From positions 1,301,325 to 1,365,324 of the forward strand of contig JACAXG010000018.1 in assembly GCA_018881555.1 (NCBI GenBank): DNA of 64,000 nucleotides, given 5' to 3'. The notes under the pieces are model-generated. The model saw nothing but the letters and a program-made list of their open reading frames with translations. It ran no database searches and had not been told where the DNA came from. The DNA is from Amblyornis subalaris. Its lineage: Eukaryota > Chordata > Aves > Passeriformes > Ptilonorhynchidae. The first letter of the stretch is position 1, and each line of letters opens with the position of its first letter. The translations under genes were made by a program, and so were the position numbers. Shown in pieces: positions 1 through 38,808 of the stretch.

Positions 1-292
1 CGTGTGTGAAACACACAGCTCATGCACAGCATTTTTGTAAACCTTAAGTAATAGCTCCTATTAGCAAACCCTTATGGAAAACAAACACTACACAGGGCGT
101 ATTAAGGCAGAGAGTTAAAGTCAATTGTCATTAAGAGCCGTTCAGGCCCTCCTTGTGTTTGTCTCTGTCATCCCGAGATCCACAGTGTTGAGGGAGGAAT
201 ATGGGAACAGCAGGAACTGCATAACATAGTTCAAACTGAAAGATCTTTATGATGACAAGTGAAATGGCACACACATGTTCTTGCTAGCTTAC

Positions 293-616
293 CTTTCTCT
301 TCAACAATCACTGTTGTCCCGTTTCCATATAGTTTCTCAAAGAAAGGTATTTCAATAATTATCTCACAGTAGTAAAATCCAGTGTCATTTACACTGGCAG
401 ATTTTATGACTAGCATATCCTTGTTTTCACAGGTGATGTTGGACGAATAGAGAACTTTTGATGATATACTTTTAGTGATGTTTGCTGTATTAAGAAAATA
501 CCAGCTTGNTCTATACCTCTCAATAGCTTTTTCCCAAATACAGGCAATTTCAGTGCAGTCTCCAACCGACAGATTTATTTTTGTTGGTGTTTGGATGACT
601 CTTAAATTATTGGGAC
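293..616 (-). CDS. V-set Ig domain exon
   Basis: This is a 324-base exon with acceptor ctacag|GT at 617/616 and donor AAAG|GTAAGC at 293/292. It encodes a single V-type Ig fold with both disulphide Cys residues, the core Trp and the D-x-G-x-Y-x-C motif. Entering and leaving in phase 1 makes it a standard exchangeable Ig module. It has an ambiguous base at 509. Confidence 0.78.
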
Positions 617-2595
617 CTGTAGCTAGTGGAGAAATACACACAGATTTAAAATTTAAAGCTGCAAAGAGATGTCATTACAGCTGTATTTAAAACAAATAAA
701 CATTAAAGAAACAATTAAACATTAAAATAAACATTTTAAGTAGTATTAAAACTGTAAAATCATTATTACATTAATTTTTAAGCTTTCTTACTACCTGCTG
801 ATCCCCTGAANGAGAGCAATTGCTTTCTGGTTAAAGCAAAACTTTTAATGTGGTGTGTTAAAGTCCTCCATCATTGTTTGTGTGCAATAAATGAAGATTT
901 TCTGCATACTTCCTGGGAAACATTTTTTGTTTTCAACAAAAAGCTTTAGAAAAGAGATTGAGTCCAAAGCATAATAAACACTATCTGCTAGATAAAGAAG
1001 TAATTCAGAATAATTCATTAGTCAATACTGAAAAACTTGTCAAGGTTAAAGAAAAAGCCACTACAATTTTTGTCACCATGTAGGAGTTCTTGTCCTGCAC
1101 TGCTTCTAACTAATGACAACTGTACAGTATTTTAGAGTTGGGTTCTTTCATTTGGTTTCAACTTCTTCCATTAAGTAAGACAAGTAGTTTATAGCATCAA
1201 ATTCAGCTCCTTCATTTAGTAAGTATACAAGATGCCACGCAATCCTGTTATCAGGTCTGTTTTCTGGCTTTTGAGACAAGGCTGACTTGGACAGTATCAG
1301 AGGAAATGAAATTTTTTATTCCTTCCCACTTTGAATACATTTATCACTCACTGTCAACATGCAAAGTGATACATGAGACACTGTGCAATACTGTACAAAA
1401 TATTTTCTTCCAAAGTGAAACCACTGTGTGGACATCAGGTAACTTTTTTTACTTTCTAGCGGCATTGATGCTCATCAAGAAAGTGCTAATCCTAGAAAAT
1501 CTATTCCCATGACTGATGAGACAATTAGTTTCATATCCTGTGTAAAGAATTATCATTTCCTTTTTTCTATCATTTATAATATTAAAGTGAAGAACTACTC
1601 AAAAGAGTAAACTGCATGATTTTCTTCCACATTTTATCTTGTTTTTCACTCAGGCACATTTCAGAGCAACACATACCTAATGATTTTGCCTGTATCTCAT
1701 TAGCTTTATCAAAAATATGCAAATAAACTTTTCTCTTTTGTCCACAGAAAAAGCCACACATTCATCATACTTAAAGGAGTTAGATACCTCTATCTTTACA
1801 ATGCAACACTTAACAACTTGCAGATAACAATATGGACAGTACGGGAGTAATATAAACAGCAGAAAAAATAAGAGAAAGAATTAATGTAGTGTGTAAATGA
1901 CAGCCTAGAAGCTGTTTAGGTTAAAGAAATAATCACTTACTTCAATTTTCTGTTCATTTGGTTTGTTGTTTAAAACACAGTTGTGCTATTTATTGTGCTA
2001 CGTTTCCATCTTGTGACTTTACTGTTTTTTTGAAAAATATCACGGACAAAAATCCTGCTCATTTTTTAACTCATAAGGAATGACTTCAGCATTATCCACT
2101 GCAATTTGAGTGGATAAGATGAATAAGAATCATGAATCCTTACCTCCTTTGTATTTCAGAACCTATGTGATCTAGAATAAATCCTCCTTAACATTTTAAA
2201 ATTCTAGGTTCAGTGTTTGTCATAATAAACATTCAAGTCTGAAGGCCTTGAAAAGATGGTGCTTGCATTAACCTAAAATTATTTTGGGTGTTGAAGTGTT
2301 CAATTTGTTCCTCTATGCTTTGTCTACATCAATTTCTTTGCAAAAATGCTTTTTGATTCCTCACGCATTTTAATCTTGCTTTCAGCACTATGAGAATAAT
2401 GCTGAAAGCAAAATAATTAACACTCTCCTTGTCTCACACATGTGTATTTGAGGTGGATATACCATAAGTATTTTTAAATCCAGCTCAAGAATTACAGGCA
2501 ACTATCTAAAAACAAAACAAAGAAAATAAGCAACACTTACCTAAGCAGCCAAAACACATTGTCAAAAGCAGTTTCATTGAAGTTATGATCATCAT
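293..2595 (-). CDS. Partial V-set Ig receptor-like gene (CD28H/TMIGD2-like), first two coding exons
   Basis: Two coding exons join in phase: a signal-peptide exon (2541-2595) and a V-set Ig exon (293-616). The product begins with a hydrophobic leader, followed by one Ig domain with the canonical B-strand Cys (TEIACIW), a Trp after about 12 residues (SWYF), the D-x-G-x-Y-x-C signature (NDTGFYYC) and a G-strand GNGT motif. An extra Cys-containing stretch (NITCENK) lies between them. The IEIP segment after the second Cys and the GNGT G strand recall the CD28 family, especially CD28H/TMIGD2; the MYPPPY motif of CD28/CTLA4 is absent. NKp30-type receptors are the main alternative. Several N-glycosylation sites are visible. 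The Ig exon is flanked by phase-1 introns, as is usual for Ig domains. Transmembrane and cytoplasmic exons must lie left of position 1. One ambiguous base (509) falls next to the conserved Trp. Receptor function is inferred. Confidence 0.75.
1148..1281 (-). other. Possible alternative 3' coding exon inside the Ig-gene intron
   Basis: Within intron 1 of the Ig gene, a minus-strand open frame reads protein-like for 43 residues before a TGA at 1148-1150 (for example NRIAWHLVYLLNEGAEF, then ending LMEEVETK). It starts after a pyrimidine-rich tract and CAG acceptor (tccaagtcag|CC). The acceptor is phase 1, so it could be spliced to the signal exon at 2541. I do not recognise the protein, and a frame this short can be open by chance. 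No AATAAA lies close downstream. Confidence 0.2.
2376..2411. repeat. Perfect 12-bp inverted repeat (hairpin)
   Basis: TTGCTTTCAGCA at 2376-2387 is followed, after a 12-base loop, by its exact reverse complement at 2400-2411. It lies in intron 1 of the Ig gene about 130 bases downstream of the signal exon. The arms are too short for a usual microRNA precursor. Confidence 0.6.
2541..2595 (-). CDS. Signal-peptide exon of the V-set receptor gene
   Basis: On the minus strand two adjacent ATG codons (2595-2590) open a frame reading MMIITSMKLLLTMCFGCL. This is a typical short hydrophobic leader and ends in a consensus donor (G|GTAAGTG) at 2541/2540. It ends one base into a codon, which matches the phase-1 acceptor of the Ig exon, so the joint codon is GGT (Gly). 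Either of the first two Met codons, or the third one six codons in, could be used. I chose the first. Confidence 0.72.
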
Positions 2596-5500
2596 GCAGA
2601 ATTATTAGCATTTGCATCAGGCTGCCTTGGTTGAAGGTCAGCAAAACATCAAACAAAAGCATATCAAATTTGCAGCTTAACTTCCTCTTCCCTCATGTGG
2701 TAACGATGATACAACCCAAATGCAACCCAATTTTTCCCTATGCTCTGTGAAACTGCTGTTTTAGAACCCAACCATCCCACGTGAAATTAAAACATTTCTT
2801 CTTTAAATTTTAAACTGTGTCGTAACTGGTTGCTATTCAACCTAGATTAGCCTCTCTTCTGGTATGACATAAAGAACTGCTTTTCCATATGTGGTTTCAT
2901 GGGAACATTTGCCATTGTCCTTCTAAAATCCTTCATTTAAAAGCACTGTATGAAGGTGAGATTTCTTCAGGTGCCGTGTACACGCTTGTCAGCAGCCTCT
3001 TCCAGCCAACCAGATGAATCTTACCTGAAGCCAGAGACAATGATTGCACATGGGTTACACTGAAGTCAAGTATTGCTCCTATCTTTCCTTATCACACGTT
3101 TCATTGCCTCCTTGCTGAAATCTTGCCTAAATTCTTCCCTCCTGTGAAAAACACTTTTGACTTACCAGCACCACAGCTCCATTGGCAGGAGCAATCAAGG
3201 CAGGCTGAGCTCCAACATCACACTCGAAGTGGCCCCAGCATCCTGCAACATCAGTGGGAAAGAGTTCAGGACCCTACGCTGTGCATGCAATGCAGCAACC
3301 ATCACCTCTATGGGTGCAGCTGCATTAATACAATACCAGTGCCATGTTCATTAAATAAAGCATATTGCAGAAAGATTATAGGNATGGGTTAAAATAAAAT
3401 GATCTACAGTTATGTGATCAAGTTAAGGGTCATGTTGAAACTTATTTGCCATCAATAATTAAATTTTTTCTGCAAACATAGATAACTGTTTGCTGCTTAA
3501 TATTCTTCAGCACTGATTTTTGGCTCCAACCCAGAATCACTTACGTGGCCTGGCCAGAGACATTCCCTGGAAGACAAAACATTGCTTCTCTTTCTCAACT
3601 TAACCATCTCATTCCTCGGACAGATGTTTCAAATGCAAAGTTACCAGGCCAGACAAAATTGTCCCACAAACAAGTTCAGTTGGCTAATGTCAAAATTGCA
3701 ATGATAGAACTAAAAAAAAAAGATAGAAAAATAAATAAAATAGAACATGCTGAGAATATGAATCAGCTAAATTAGAACTCGATTAAGAATCTGTCAGCCA
3801 CTGATTTCCTAGAACTAACATCAGGTTTTAGCAGCACTGGGCAGGTGCCCAGAACAGCTGAACTGCAATTTGTAATGATGACACGGCCACATTTAAAGCC
3901 TAAGGCGCTGTTCCTTTCNACTTGTCAGCAACAAAGGCACAGTGCACCAGCTCACCTGCTTCTCTGTGTTTACTTTACAAAAGTAGTTTCAGTGTTGTTT
4001 AGATTGCCATGTAAAATTAACAGAAGAAAATAGCAAAGATAAGATAAATGTCACAAAGTGCTGTAGCCTAACCTCATTTCTGATGGTACCTAGCTGACTT
4101 GGTTATCACCTTTTAGAACTAGTGAAGACATAACTAATACCTTTAAATTCAAATGAATAGAAGGATTTATTTAAGCAAGTAATTTATATTTAAGGATATT
4201 CTTTAATTATGTAAATAATTCTGCTCACGTTCGTGTTATCTTCCATAATACTGATCAAAGATGTAGCTAGCACTAAAAAATTTACATATGCAAAGAGGCA
4301 TGTGTAAATCCAAGGGAAAACCCATTTTGTTTTGTATTTAAATAACTACATTTGTGAATTTAGGGTTGAGTTGTGCAGCTGTCAGCTCTAGTATGCAGAA
4401 TAATTTGTCTAGAAACTAGGTGAAGCTTTTTCCATAGTGCTGATAGCAGCTTGTATTTACTCCGAGAGATACTTTGGTTCTAGTCCAAAGCATCTACTGT
4501 CAAGAGATGAAATGAACTAGCACACAGAAAGGTTTATTTTTAGCCTTGGTTACTTCTCTGTACCATTTTACAACACAACTCCACAAACTCTCATCACAGC
4601 ACTACTGAGTGGGTGGAAAAATATGGTGTCAAACTTTCCTAAGTGACCTTTGCTGCCAGGATAAGTGTAGCACACAAAATCACTATGTAGGTCAGGAAAG
4701 CAACTACAACAGAAAGAAAAGAAATATTAATGGGGTCTTTCTCCAACTTAATCATATTTAACCTTGGAAACTGCATTGATGAATTTGGATTTGGTCAATG
4801 CGTAAACTTACTCACCTGTGTGCTGGAGATGATTGCAGAGCAGCTGCTCAGTGCAGTCACACTCAGTCTCTTCTAAACATTTTCCACAAATATGTCTTCC
4901 CAAAACTTTTCTCTGTCACTTTCAAAGAGCACCAGTTGAGGCATACTGAATACTTGAAACTTTTAAACAAAGAAGATCTAAACCCTCTTCCTTCTCCTTA
5001 CCTATATGTCAGACTTCCTTGAGAGCTTGCAATACAAGTATTAATGAGACAGCAGATTTTTGGAGGTGTAATTGTCAGCTGGGAAAATTTATTAATCGAC
5101 AGCAACACTCAGGAGAACGTGTGTGGAACTGAAACTAACAGCAAGGCTTACTATAGCACAAATATGCTGCACAGGTATGACTTTGTCCTCTGGTTATAAC
5201 ATTACATCAATCCTCTTTCTTTTGCTTGTCCTGTCTGATGTATGGTTTGAAGTAGTGTTTAAGTAGAGTGGCTTGATTTCTATCAATTTTTTATGCAGCA
5301 CTGCAGTACTTCTCCTCTCTAGATTCATATATGTGATGGAAGAAAAAGGATCATTAGTAAACAGGTCCCTCTACAGAGATTTGAATGCCTGCAGGCTTCC
5401 ATTTGCTTGGGCTTAGACTTCTCAGGAAAAAGAACATACAAAATATGGAATGACATCTTCTTCTAGCAGGAATGCCATGCTTTTTACAGACCACAGTCTG

Positions 5501-7590
5501 GGATGCCTCTGGTGCAATACAAGATTTGACTCTGGCAAATTATTCCCTGATGGCCAATTGCATTAACTCCTGATAAAATATTCCTTTTTATGTTATTTTC
5601 TTCCTTTAAATCAGAACGCCTCCACTAATCAAAACAGAAATTCCCTCAAAAAGATAAATCAGCTGGTAATGAGGTATTCCTGTTTATATTATCCTGTATA
5701 AGAGGGTTTTTGTAGGACTAGTTCAACCTGCCATCTGGGAAAGCAGTGCCCAGAGGCAGCAGCTGTAGTATCCTTTGCTGCTTCGCCAGGATTGACCATA
5801 CAATTGCCCACTGAAGGGACAGTTCAATTTTTATAATCTACCAACATGACTTGCTGTTACCATTACTTGTATGAGTGAGCACCACTTCAGTCACAAAAAT
5901 ACGAATTGTAATCATACCCCTGTGTAACCTACGCATTATATTACATGGCAGAACCAAGCAGGGAATGAGAAATGTACAAGCAAGGAAAATGACCTAGTTG
6001 AACATATTTCATTTCCCAAATACATACACAAAACAAAATGAAAACCAGCTGCCATCATGCTTTACTGAATCCTAGTTACAGGTCTATGTGCTTCCTTTTC
6101 AGGCTTAATGTTGCAGGAAAATGGCTTTTGCTGCAGCAGGGCAGGTTTGATTGGCACATCACTAAATATTTATAGTCAAATACTAAAAATAACCATCAGA
6201 AAATATGGAACAGCCTTTCTTCATCCAATAACTGAGTGTGACAGTTTCTGCAGTGATTTCAGTGAGATTGCAACACAGGCTGTCTACACAGAAAAACTGA
6301 CCACCAGCACAGGTCTTCACCATAACTATTTCCCAATAACTATTCTGGAAGGGCCCTTTTCACTCTTTTTCCTTTGTTCCTGAACAGTGTCTCCATGTGG
6401 AGAAAATTACTGCTGAACAAGCAAAGTAAATTAGAACTATTACCCCAGTAAAATGTCATTTTTACATGATTCTAGAACTGCGACTATTAACTGGCTGAAA
6501 ACGCACCTATTATCCTCTTTTAAACCTATTTCCTCTTTCAGTTTTATGTTTCACTCATCAGAAATACAGCTATGTACAGTGTTGCACCAAGCGTAATTCA
6601 ACATTACCACTGCAGTGAAGTGACTGACTTGATTCTCATCTCAACTATGGGCATTTTCATGGTGAATAAGCAAAATAAATAGAGGCGCCCAACGGCATGT
6701 GAACAGAATAAGATTCTACAGGTCCACATTGTTTAGAGCTAAAAAGAAAAAAACACAGCTTTTATTTTTGACATAAACACATAACAGCTATTAAGAAAGT
6801 TAGTCACTAAGTGTCCTCCTGCTGCTGCTCAATCAGATCTGCTTAGAATCTGCACTTACTGCCAGTTTAACCTCTCTACACAGTACTCCATAATTAACCT
6901 TGACTTGTTGCTAATGAAACATTTCCTGCTACCACTCTGTACATTCTCTGAGCCTGAGAAGTAAGAAAGTTCACAGTATCCTAAGATCAGTGCTCCTCCT
7001 TCAGGTTACGTGCTGAGTCAGTTACTGGCCATGGGACAAGACACCTTCTGTTGACAAACTGCTTCAGTTTACCCTGAACACAAGACTGACCATCCAGGAC
7101 CAGGATTCTGTAAGGCAAAGTTCATCAGTTTTGAACCTTAAGATACAATTTAAATAAGCTTGGGGCAAAGGAATACAAACTGAATTCCATTTCAGTTTAC
7201 AGCAAAGCAGAAATCGCAGTTGTTGCCCAAAAGACAAAGCAGCTGAAACACAACAGGCATTTCTCCTCACATGCAGGAATTGAACATCACTTGGCAAATC
7301 ACTGTTCAGTGATTTGGAAGTCATCTCCCCTAACAATGAAAACCTTAAGAGAAGACTCTTGGCACCACCACTAATTAGAAAGACAATTCAAGACTGTAGG
7401 ACTAATATGACTTTGTTAATGCTCCACAGTGAAGCATCATAGAAGCAATCACTTTAAAACCATCTACAGCAAGCACAAAAATGGTCAATATGCTCGCCCT
7501 GCAACACAGGTCTTTTTTACATCAAAAAAATTTCAGGAAAAAAAAAGTTGTAAATAATTAACCAACAAAAATACCCACAGCTCAGGCCAA
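2596..7590. other. Intergenic region between the Ig gene and MAN2B2 3' end
   Basis: About 5 kb of AT-rich sequence. The part next to 2596 should contain the promoter and 5' untranslated region of the Ig gene, but I see no clear TATA box or CpG island there. Short open frames (for example 3123-3392 plus strand) show no recognisable domains or consistent splice signals. No MRFAP1-like gene and no repeat family was recognised here. Confidence 0.5.
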
Positions 7591-7610
7591 CAGTTTAATT
7601 AAATTTAAAG

Positions 7611-7616
7611 TTTATT
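7611..7616 (-). terminator. Candidate MAN2B2 polyadenylation signal
   Basis: The plus strand reads tttatt, which is AATAAA on the minus strand, about 120 bases after the MAN2B2 stop. It implies a short 3' untranslated region ending near 7590. Confidence 0.6.
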
Positions 7617-7734
7617 CCAAAATGATTTTTTCGTTCATTAATAGCAGCAGGATGTTTTTCAGGATCATCACTTTTATGTTGAAACAAAAATTGGAAGCTA
7701 TTACATATTGACTCCTGAAATACGTTTTCAAATG

Positions 7735-35210
<27,476 letters not shown>

Positions 35211-35232
35211 GGCGGCTGCAGCGCTCCCGCCG

Positions 35233-35242
35233 CACTTCCGCG
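35233..35242 (-). promoter_or_regulatory. ETS/GABPA-type site upstream of MAN2B2
   Basis: On the minus strand it reads CGCGGAAGTG, the GGAAGTG core bound by ETS-family factors. It lies about 25-30 bases before the start codon. Such sites near the start are common in broadly expressed genes. Function is inferred. Confidence 0.45.
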
Positions 35243-35263
35243 TCCCGCGGCACCGCCTCCCGG

Positions 35264-35292
35264 CATATAATTAAATAAATAAATAAATAAAA
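35264..35292 (-). promoter_or_regulatory. TATA-like element and (AAAT)n tract upstream of MAN2B2
   Basis: The minus strand carries a (TTTA)n run followed by TTTAATTATATGCC, a TATA-like sequence about 55-60 bases before the ATG. If used, transcription would start near 35240 with a very short 5' leader. The plus-strand view is an (AAAT)5 microsatellite. Confidence 0.35.
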
Positions 35293-35420
35293 GAAGCGGC
35301 AGGAGTTTCCTCTCCGACGAGAGGGTTTGGAGGCCCGAGGGAACGGCTCCGCCTTAGCCCCGAGCTGCGCTGCGGGTGTGTGAAAGCCTCATACGGGGGG
35401 GCGAGGGACGGAAACTACAG

Positions 35421-37929
35421 CCCACGGGTGGCTCTCGCTGATAATTCCGGAGCTGGTTTTCTGGTAACACTGGACTGCTCAGGGTCAAATTCCAAGTTCT
35501 GCATTTTGGACATCTATAAATGCTTTAAAATTTTTTTTAATTTTTTTTAGGAAATTCCTTTGAATTTAGTGCCAGTACTTTATTTCCTGGTGTAATAATT
35601 CCTTACAGATTATTGTCCGCGTCTTTTAAGTTTTGAAGTTGAAGAAGTATTAAATTTTATGTGGTTGACCTTCTGACTCCATTGAAATTGGTTTTATCAC
35701 TTGTTTAATCACTGCTATAACAGGTGGACCCTGTGCTGCGAACTGAAAAGGTAAACCCTTCTGTCTCCATAAAGTCCCAGGGAAAAGGGAAAAAATCCAA
35801 CCCCAAACTAAAAAATGTTAAAAGTATAATGTAGCCCAGCCTTCTCAAGTTTTGTCTGCAGTTGCACCAGTTTCTGCCCAATAAATCATTGTGATATTGA
35901 AAGACAAAACAGATTAAACTATTTTTTTAAACTTTGACTCTTTAAAATACAGACACACTTGTATAAATCAATTACCTTGCTTAAGTTCTAGTTTGAGTAA
36001 ATTGCATGCTTTTAACAACCTTACAATCCTGAAATGACAAAAAATGTCATACCAAAGTCTTTGCTCATTTCCAACAGTGCAAAAGTAAAGACCATCAGAT
36101 GAAGGGTGGTAACTGCTCCCACCTTCAAGTTTGGTGTGGATTTAGCATGACTAGATGCCAAACCTAGTTAAACCAGTCATCTCTCTGTGATCCAGGGAAA
36201 CAATCACAAATAGCTTAGGAGTGTCCATCTACAGACTTAGACTGATAAAAGTAAAAGATTAATTCATACTGGACTAGCTGGGTCTGGGGTGCAAATAACC
36301 CATCTCAATATTCAAGACACCTATAGAAACAGATCACACACTATAAACACCATTTGTATCAACCCCTTCATTTTAGAAAGAAAAAATGTGCTGCTTTATA
36401 TACGAAACTTGGTGATTAACATATAAAGCTTGTAAATCATTGAAGTCCAGAATGAAAAATGCTACATAAGTCAGTAATATTGAGTTGAACAGCATAAAAT
36501 GCTCACATTCCATAAAAATTAAATCTAATATGAATGGATTCTCCCAGAATAGGGCCTTTGTTTGCTAACCAATATGGTTAACTAGAGTTTTCTGCAACAA
36601 GAAGAGTCTAACACTAGAATGCTAAGATTAGTTTTATTTGTGATAATACCTTGTCATGAAGAGCAATCAAGGTCTATGGGTGATTTTTAGGGGGAGTTAG
36701 TATCACTATAAGCAGTTGGATGAAGCTTTAATACAGCTCTACAATACTTTTTTTTCCCCCTCAAATCATCAGCTTACACCTTCTCAGTTCCAAAAATGGT
36801 AGTGCACATCCAGCAAACATATGGCTTGGGAATATATATATATACACACACTGTCTAAAAGCACTGGTGTTACCTCAGAAGGCATTATGGTCTTTGTAAT
36901 TTAGGTGAAGTTCCCAGGAAAACTTAAGTATTGGTGTTTTGCTTTGTTTCTAAAAGTAGTTGAGAAGGTTTGTTGAATGTTACTCTCATTTTAAACCTAT
37001 TTCCTTCAGAAACTGTAATTGTNCTCCTTACTCTTTCACAAAGGCCACAGTGTGACGCTGTCTTTGATGCAGTGGAGAAGAATATAAATACTTAAACAGA
37101 ATACTTTTATTATGAAAAAATTAATCAAACGGCCTTCAGTTTATACACCTAAAGGTATCAGGAGGGTCTCTATTTGCCACAAAAAAGGATGAATGTAGAT
37201 ATGTCAAGTGCAATTTATGCCGAAAACAATTCTTCCCTGCCACTTACATACCGTTTCACAAATAGCAAAAAGATAGATGGAGGAGCCAGTGTAATCGGGC
37301 CATGACAGCTGCCTACATCTATACTTTATCCTCTTGTTGGCTCCTAATCTCATAGTATGGCTTGATTATAGTCTTCCTCTGTTCTTTCTTAAGCTTTTCT
37401 CATTTGCCTATACAAAGTGTGTTTGCTTTCTTTGACACGAGCTGTGCCNTATGTGGGCCTCTAACACTGTTACCTCAATAAGAGATGTAGGCAGGATGCT
37501 GCCAACTACAAGCTAAGCAGTCCCAATTGTCTTAAATTAAATATCAAGAAAGTCACCTGGTGAACAGAACNATTAATGTACCTTTAAGTTTCCCTCCTGT
37601 TGTGTTTTTGGGGTGGAAGTCTCTAAGAATAAAGGNGTTTATTAACATGTATTTGCTTTAGCTGACTGTTTCAGTGTTTTAAAATTTGCCATTTCCCAAC
37701 CACTTCCTGCTGGAGGCAAAGGTCACTGCACAGAGCACTTTAGGCTTACTTGGTAACAGGTTTGCTTTCTTACTAACCTCTTAGGGGTGCTGTAAAGACA
37801 GTTTGTGGATCCACAGGACTTGTGGACCAGATGAAAACCACTCTCCAGCCTTGCAGTGATTTCAGTGCATATAAACCCCGACAGTTTACGTGGCATTTGT
37901 AGCTTTTATTAGTAGGATGGCTCATACGG
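35421..37929. other. Intergenic region between divergent MAN2B2 and PPP2R2C
   Basis: About 2.5 kb of AT-rich sequence between the two CpG islands. No gene or repeat family recognised; there is a small TA/CA microsatellite near 36833-36850. It probably holds regulatory sequence for one or both genes. Confidence 0.5.
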
Positions 37930-38518
37930 CCTAGGGATGGTCAGAGAACTGAGAGGAAGGTCGCGGGGCAAACGCAGCCGTGGCGAGGCGGGAGCGGCAG
38001 TAGGGCCGCTGGCACTGGGTGCCTGGTGTGCGGTGTCCCCCCAGGGATGCGCGCCCATGCTCGCCAGGCTGAGGCAGGGGGGGCACCTGACGAGGAGCTC
38101 ACGACGGGAGCTGGACGGGCAGCAGGGAGCATTCTCCTGGCCGGGGGCAAGGCCAGGCTGGGGCGTCGCATCCCGCTGTGGCCGGGCTCGCCTCAAACTG
38201 CGCGGCCGCCCAGCTCCGCCGGCAGCGCCGGTGCCCCGCGGTGCCGGAGCCACTCTCACACCTGTTGGGGCCGCGCCGGGGCCGGCGCTGCCGGGCGCGG
38301 CGGGTCCTGGCGAGGCTGCGCCGCCTCCGCCGGGAGCTCCGGGCGGAGCTTTCCCTCCTTCCCGTCCTCCCTCCCCCGGCTCCCCAAGCGCCCCGAGGCA
38401 GCGGTGGCTGCCTGCGCCCGCTCCGCTGGGAGAAGGAGGAGGTGCCCCGAGCTACGGGCGCTGGAAGCAAAGCAAATAGCAGTTCAGAGCAGTGGGTGCC
38501 TTCCGGAGGGCAACACCC

Positions 38519-38534
38519 ATGTCCCGCAAACCGG
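38519..38534 (+). CDS. PPP2R2C: Candidate PPP2R2C start mini-exon
   Basis: The exon at 38728 has an acceptor but no ATG, so a short first coding exon is needed upstream. The ATG at 38519 opens MSRKP and reaches a possible donor (CCGG|GTATCT) one base into the next codon, the phase needed to join 38728 (joint codon GCC, Ala). The related PPP2R2A and PPP2R2D genes also start with a very short coding exon. The donor is not a strong match, and other upstream ATGs are possible. Confidence 0.35.
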
Positions 38535-38727
38535 GTATCTGGAAACGCGCTCCTTCCCCCGGCACTCGTTGTCCCTTCTCATCCCTCCGTTCCCTTCTCA
38601 GCCCTCTCCATCTCTCCTCCCCACTCTCTGCTTTTCCCCCTCGCCGGCAGTTTCCCTTGTCCCTTCCTCAGCGCTGTGCCCCTGCTGGTTCCCGTGCCCG
38701 ACTGACTGTGCCTTTCCTCCTGCCCAG

Positions 38728-38808
38728 CCGGCGGCCCCCCAGGCGAGAGCGCGGCTGACTGGTGCCTCTACCAGCTCAATGGAGCAGCCGAGTTCGAGGT
38801 CTCTGAAG
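38728..38808 (+). CDS. PPP2R2C: PP2A B55 regulatory subunit N-terminal exon (PPP2R2C by synteny)
   Basis: The B55 subunits are WD40 propeller proteins that direct PP2A to substrates. This exon follows a strong acceptor (cctttcctcctgcccag) and ends at GAAG|GTGAGT. It reads GGPPGESAADWCLYQLNGAA, then EFEVSE. This matches the pattern of the second exon of PPP2R2A/PPP2R2D, where a Trp-Cys-Phe-Ser-Gln segment precedes the shared EADIIS start of the propeller. The exit phase (GAA G|) is the one needed for E-A-D. MAN2B2 lies head-to-head next door, as PPP2R2C does in mammals, so this is assigned as the alternative N-terminus of PPP2R2C. The propeller exons are beyond the right edge. A different frame with an ATG at 38779 (MEQPSSRSLK) is rejected. 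Confidence 0.78.

Noticed and set aside
3123..3392. 89-codon plus-strand frame between the Ig gene and MAN2B2
   Set aside because: No domain, signal peptide or splice support; two overlapping frames of similar length in the same place suggest chance.
38779..38808. ATG at 38779 (MEQPSSRSLK) as the PPP2R2C start
   Set aside because: It is in a different frame from the B55-like ADWCLYQLNG reading, and its exit phase would not give the E-A-D codon shared by the family.
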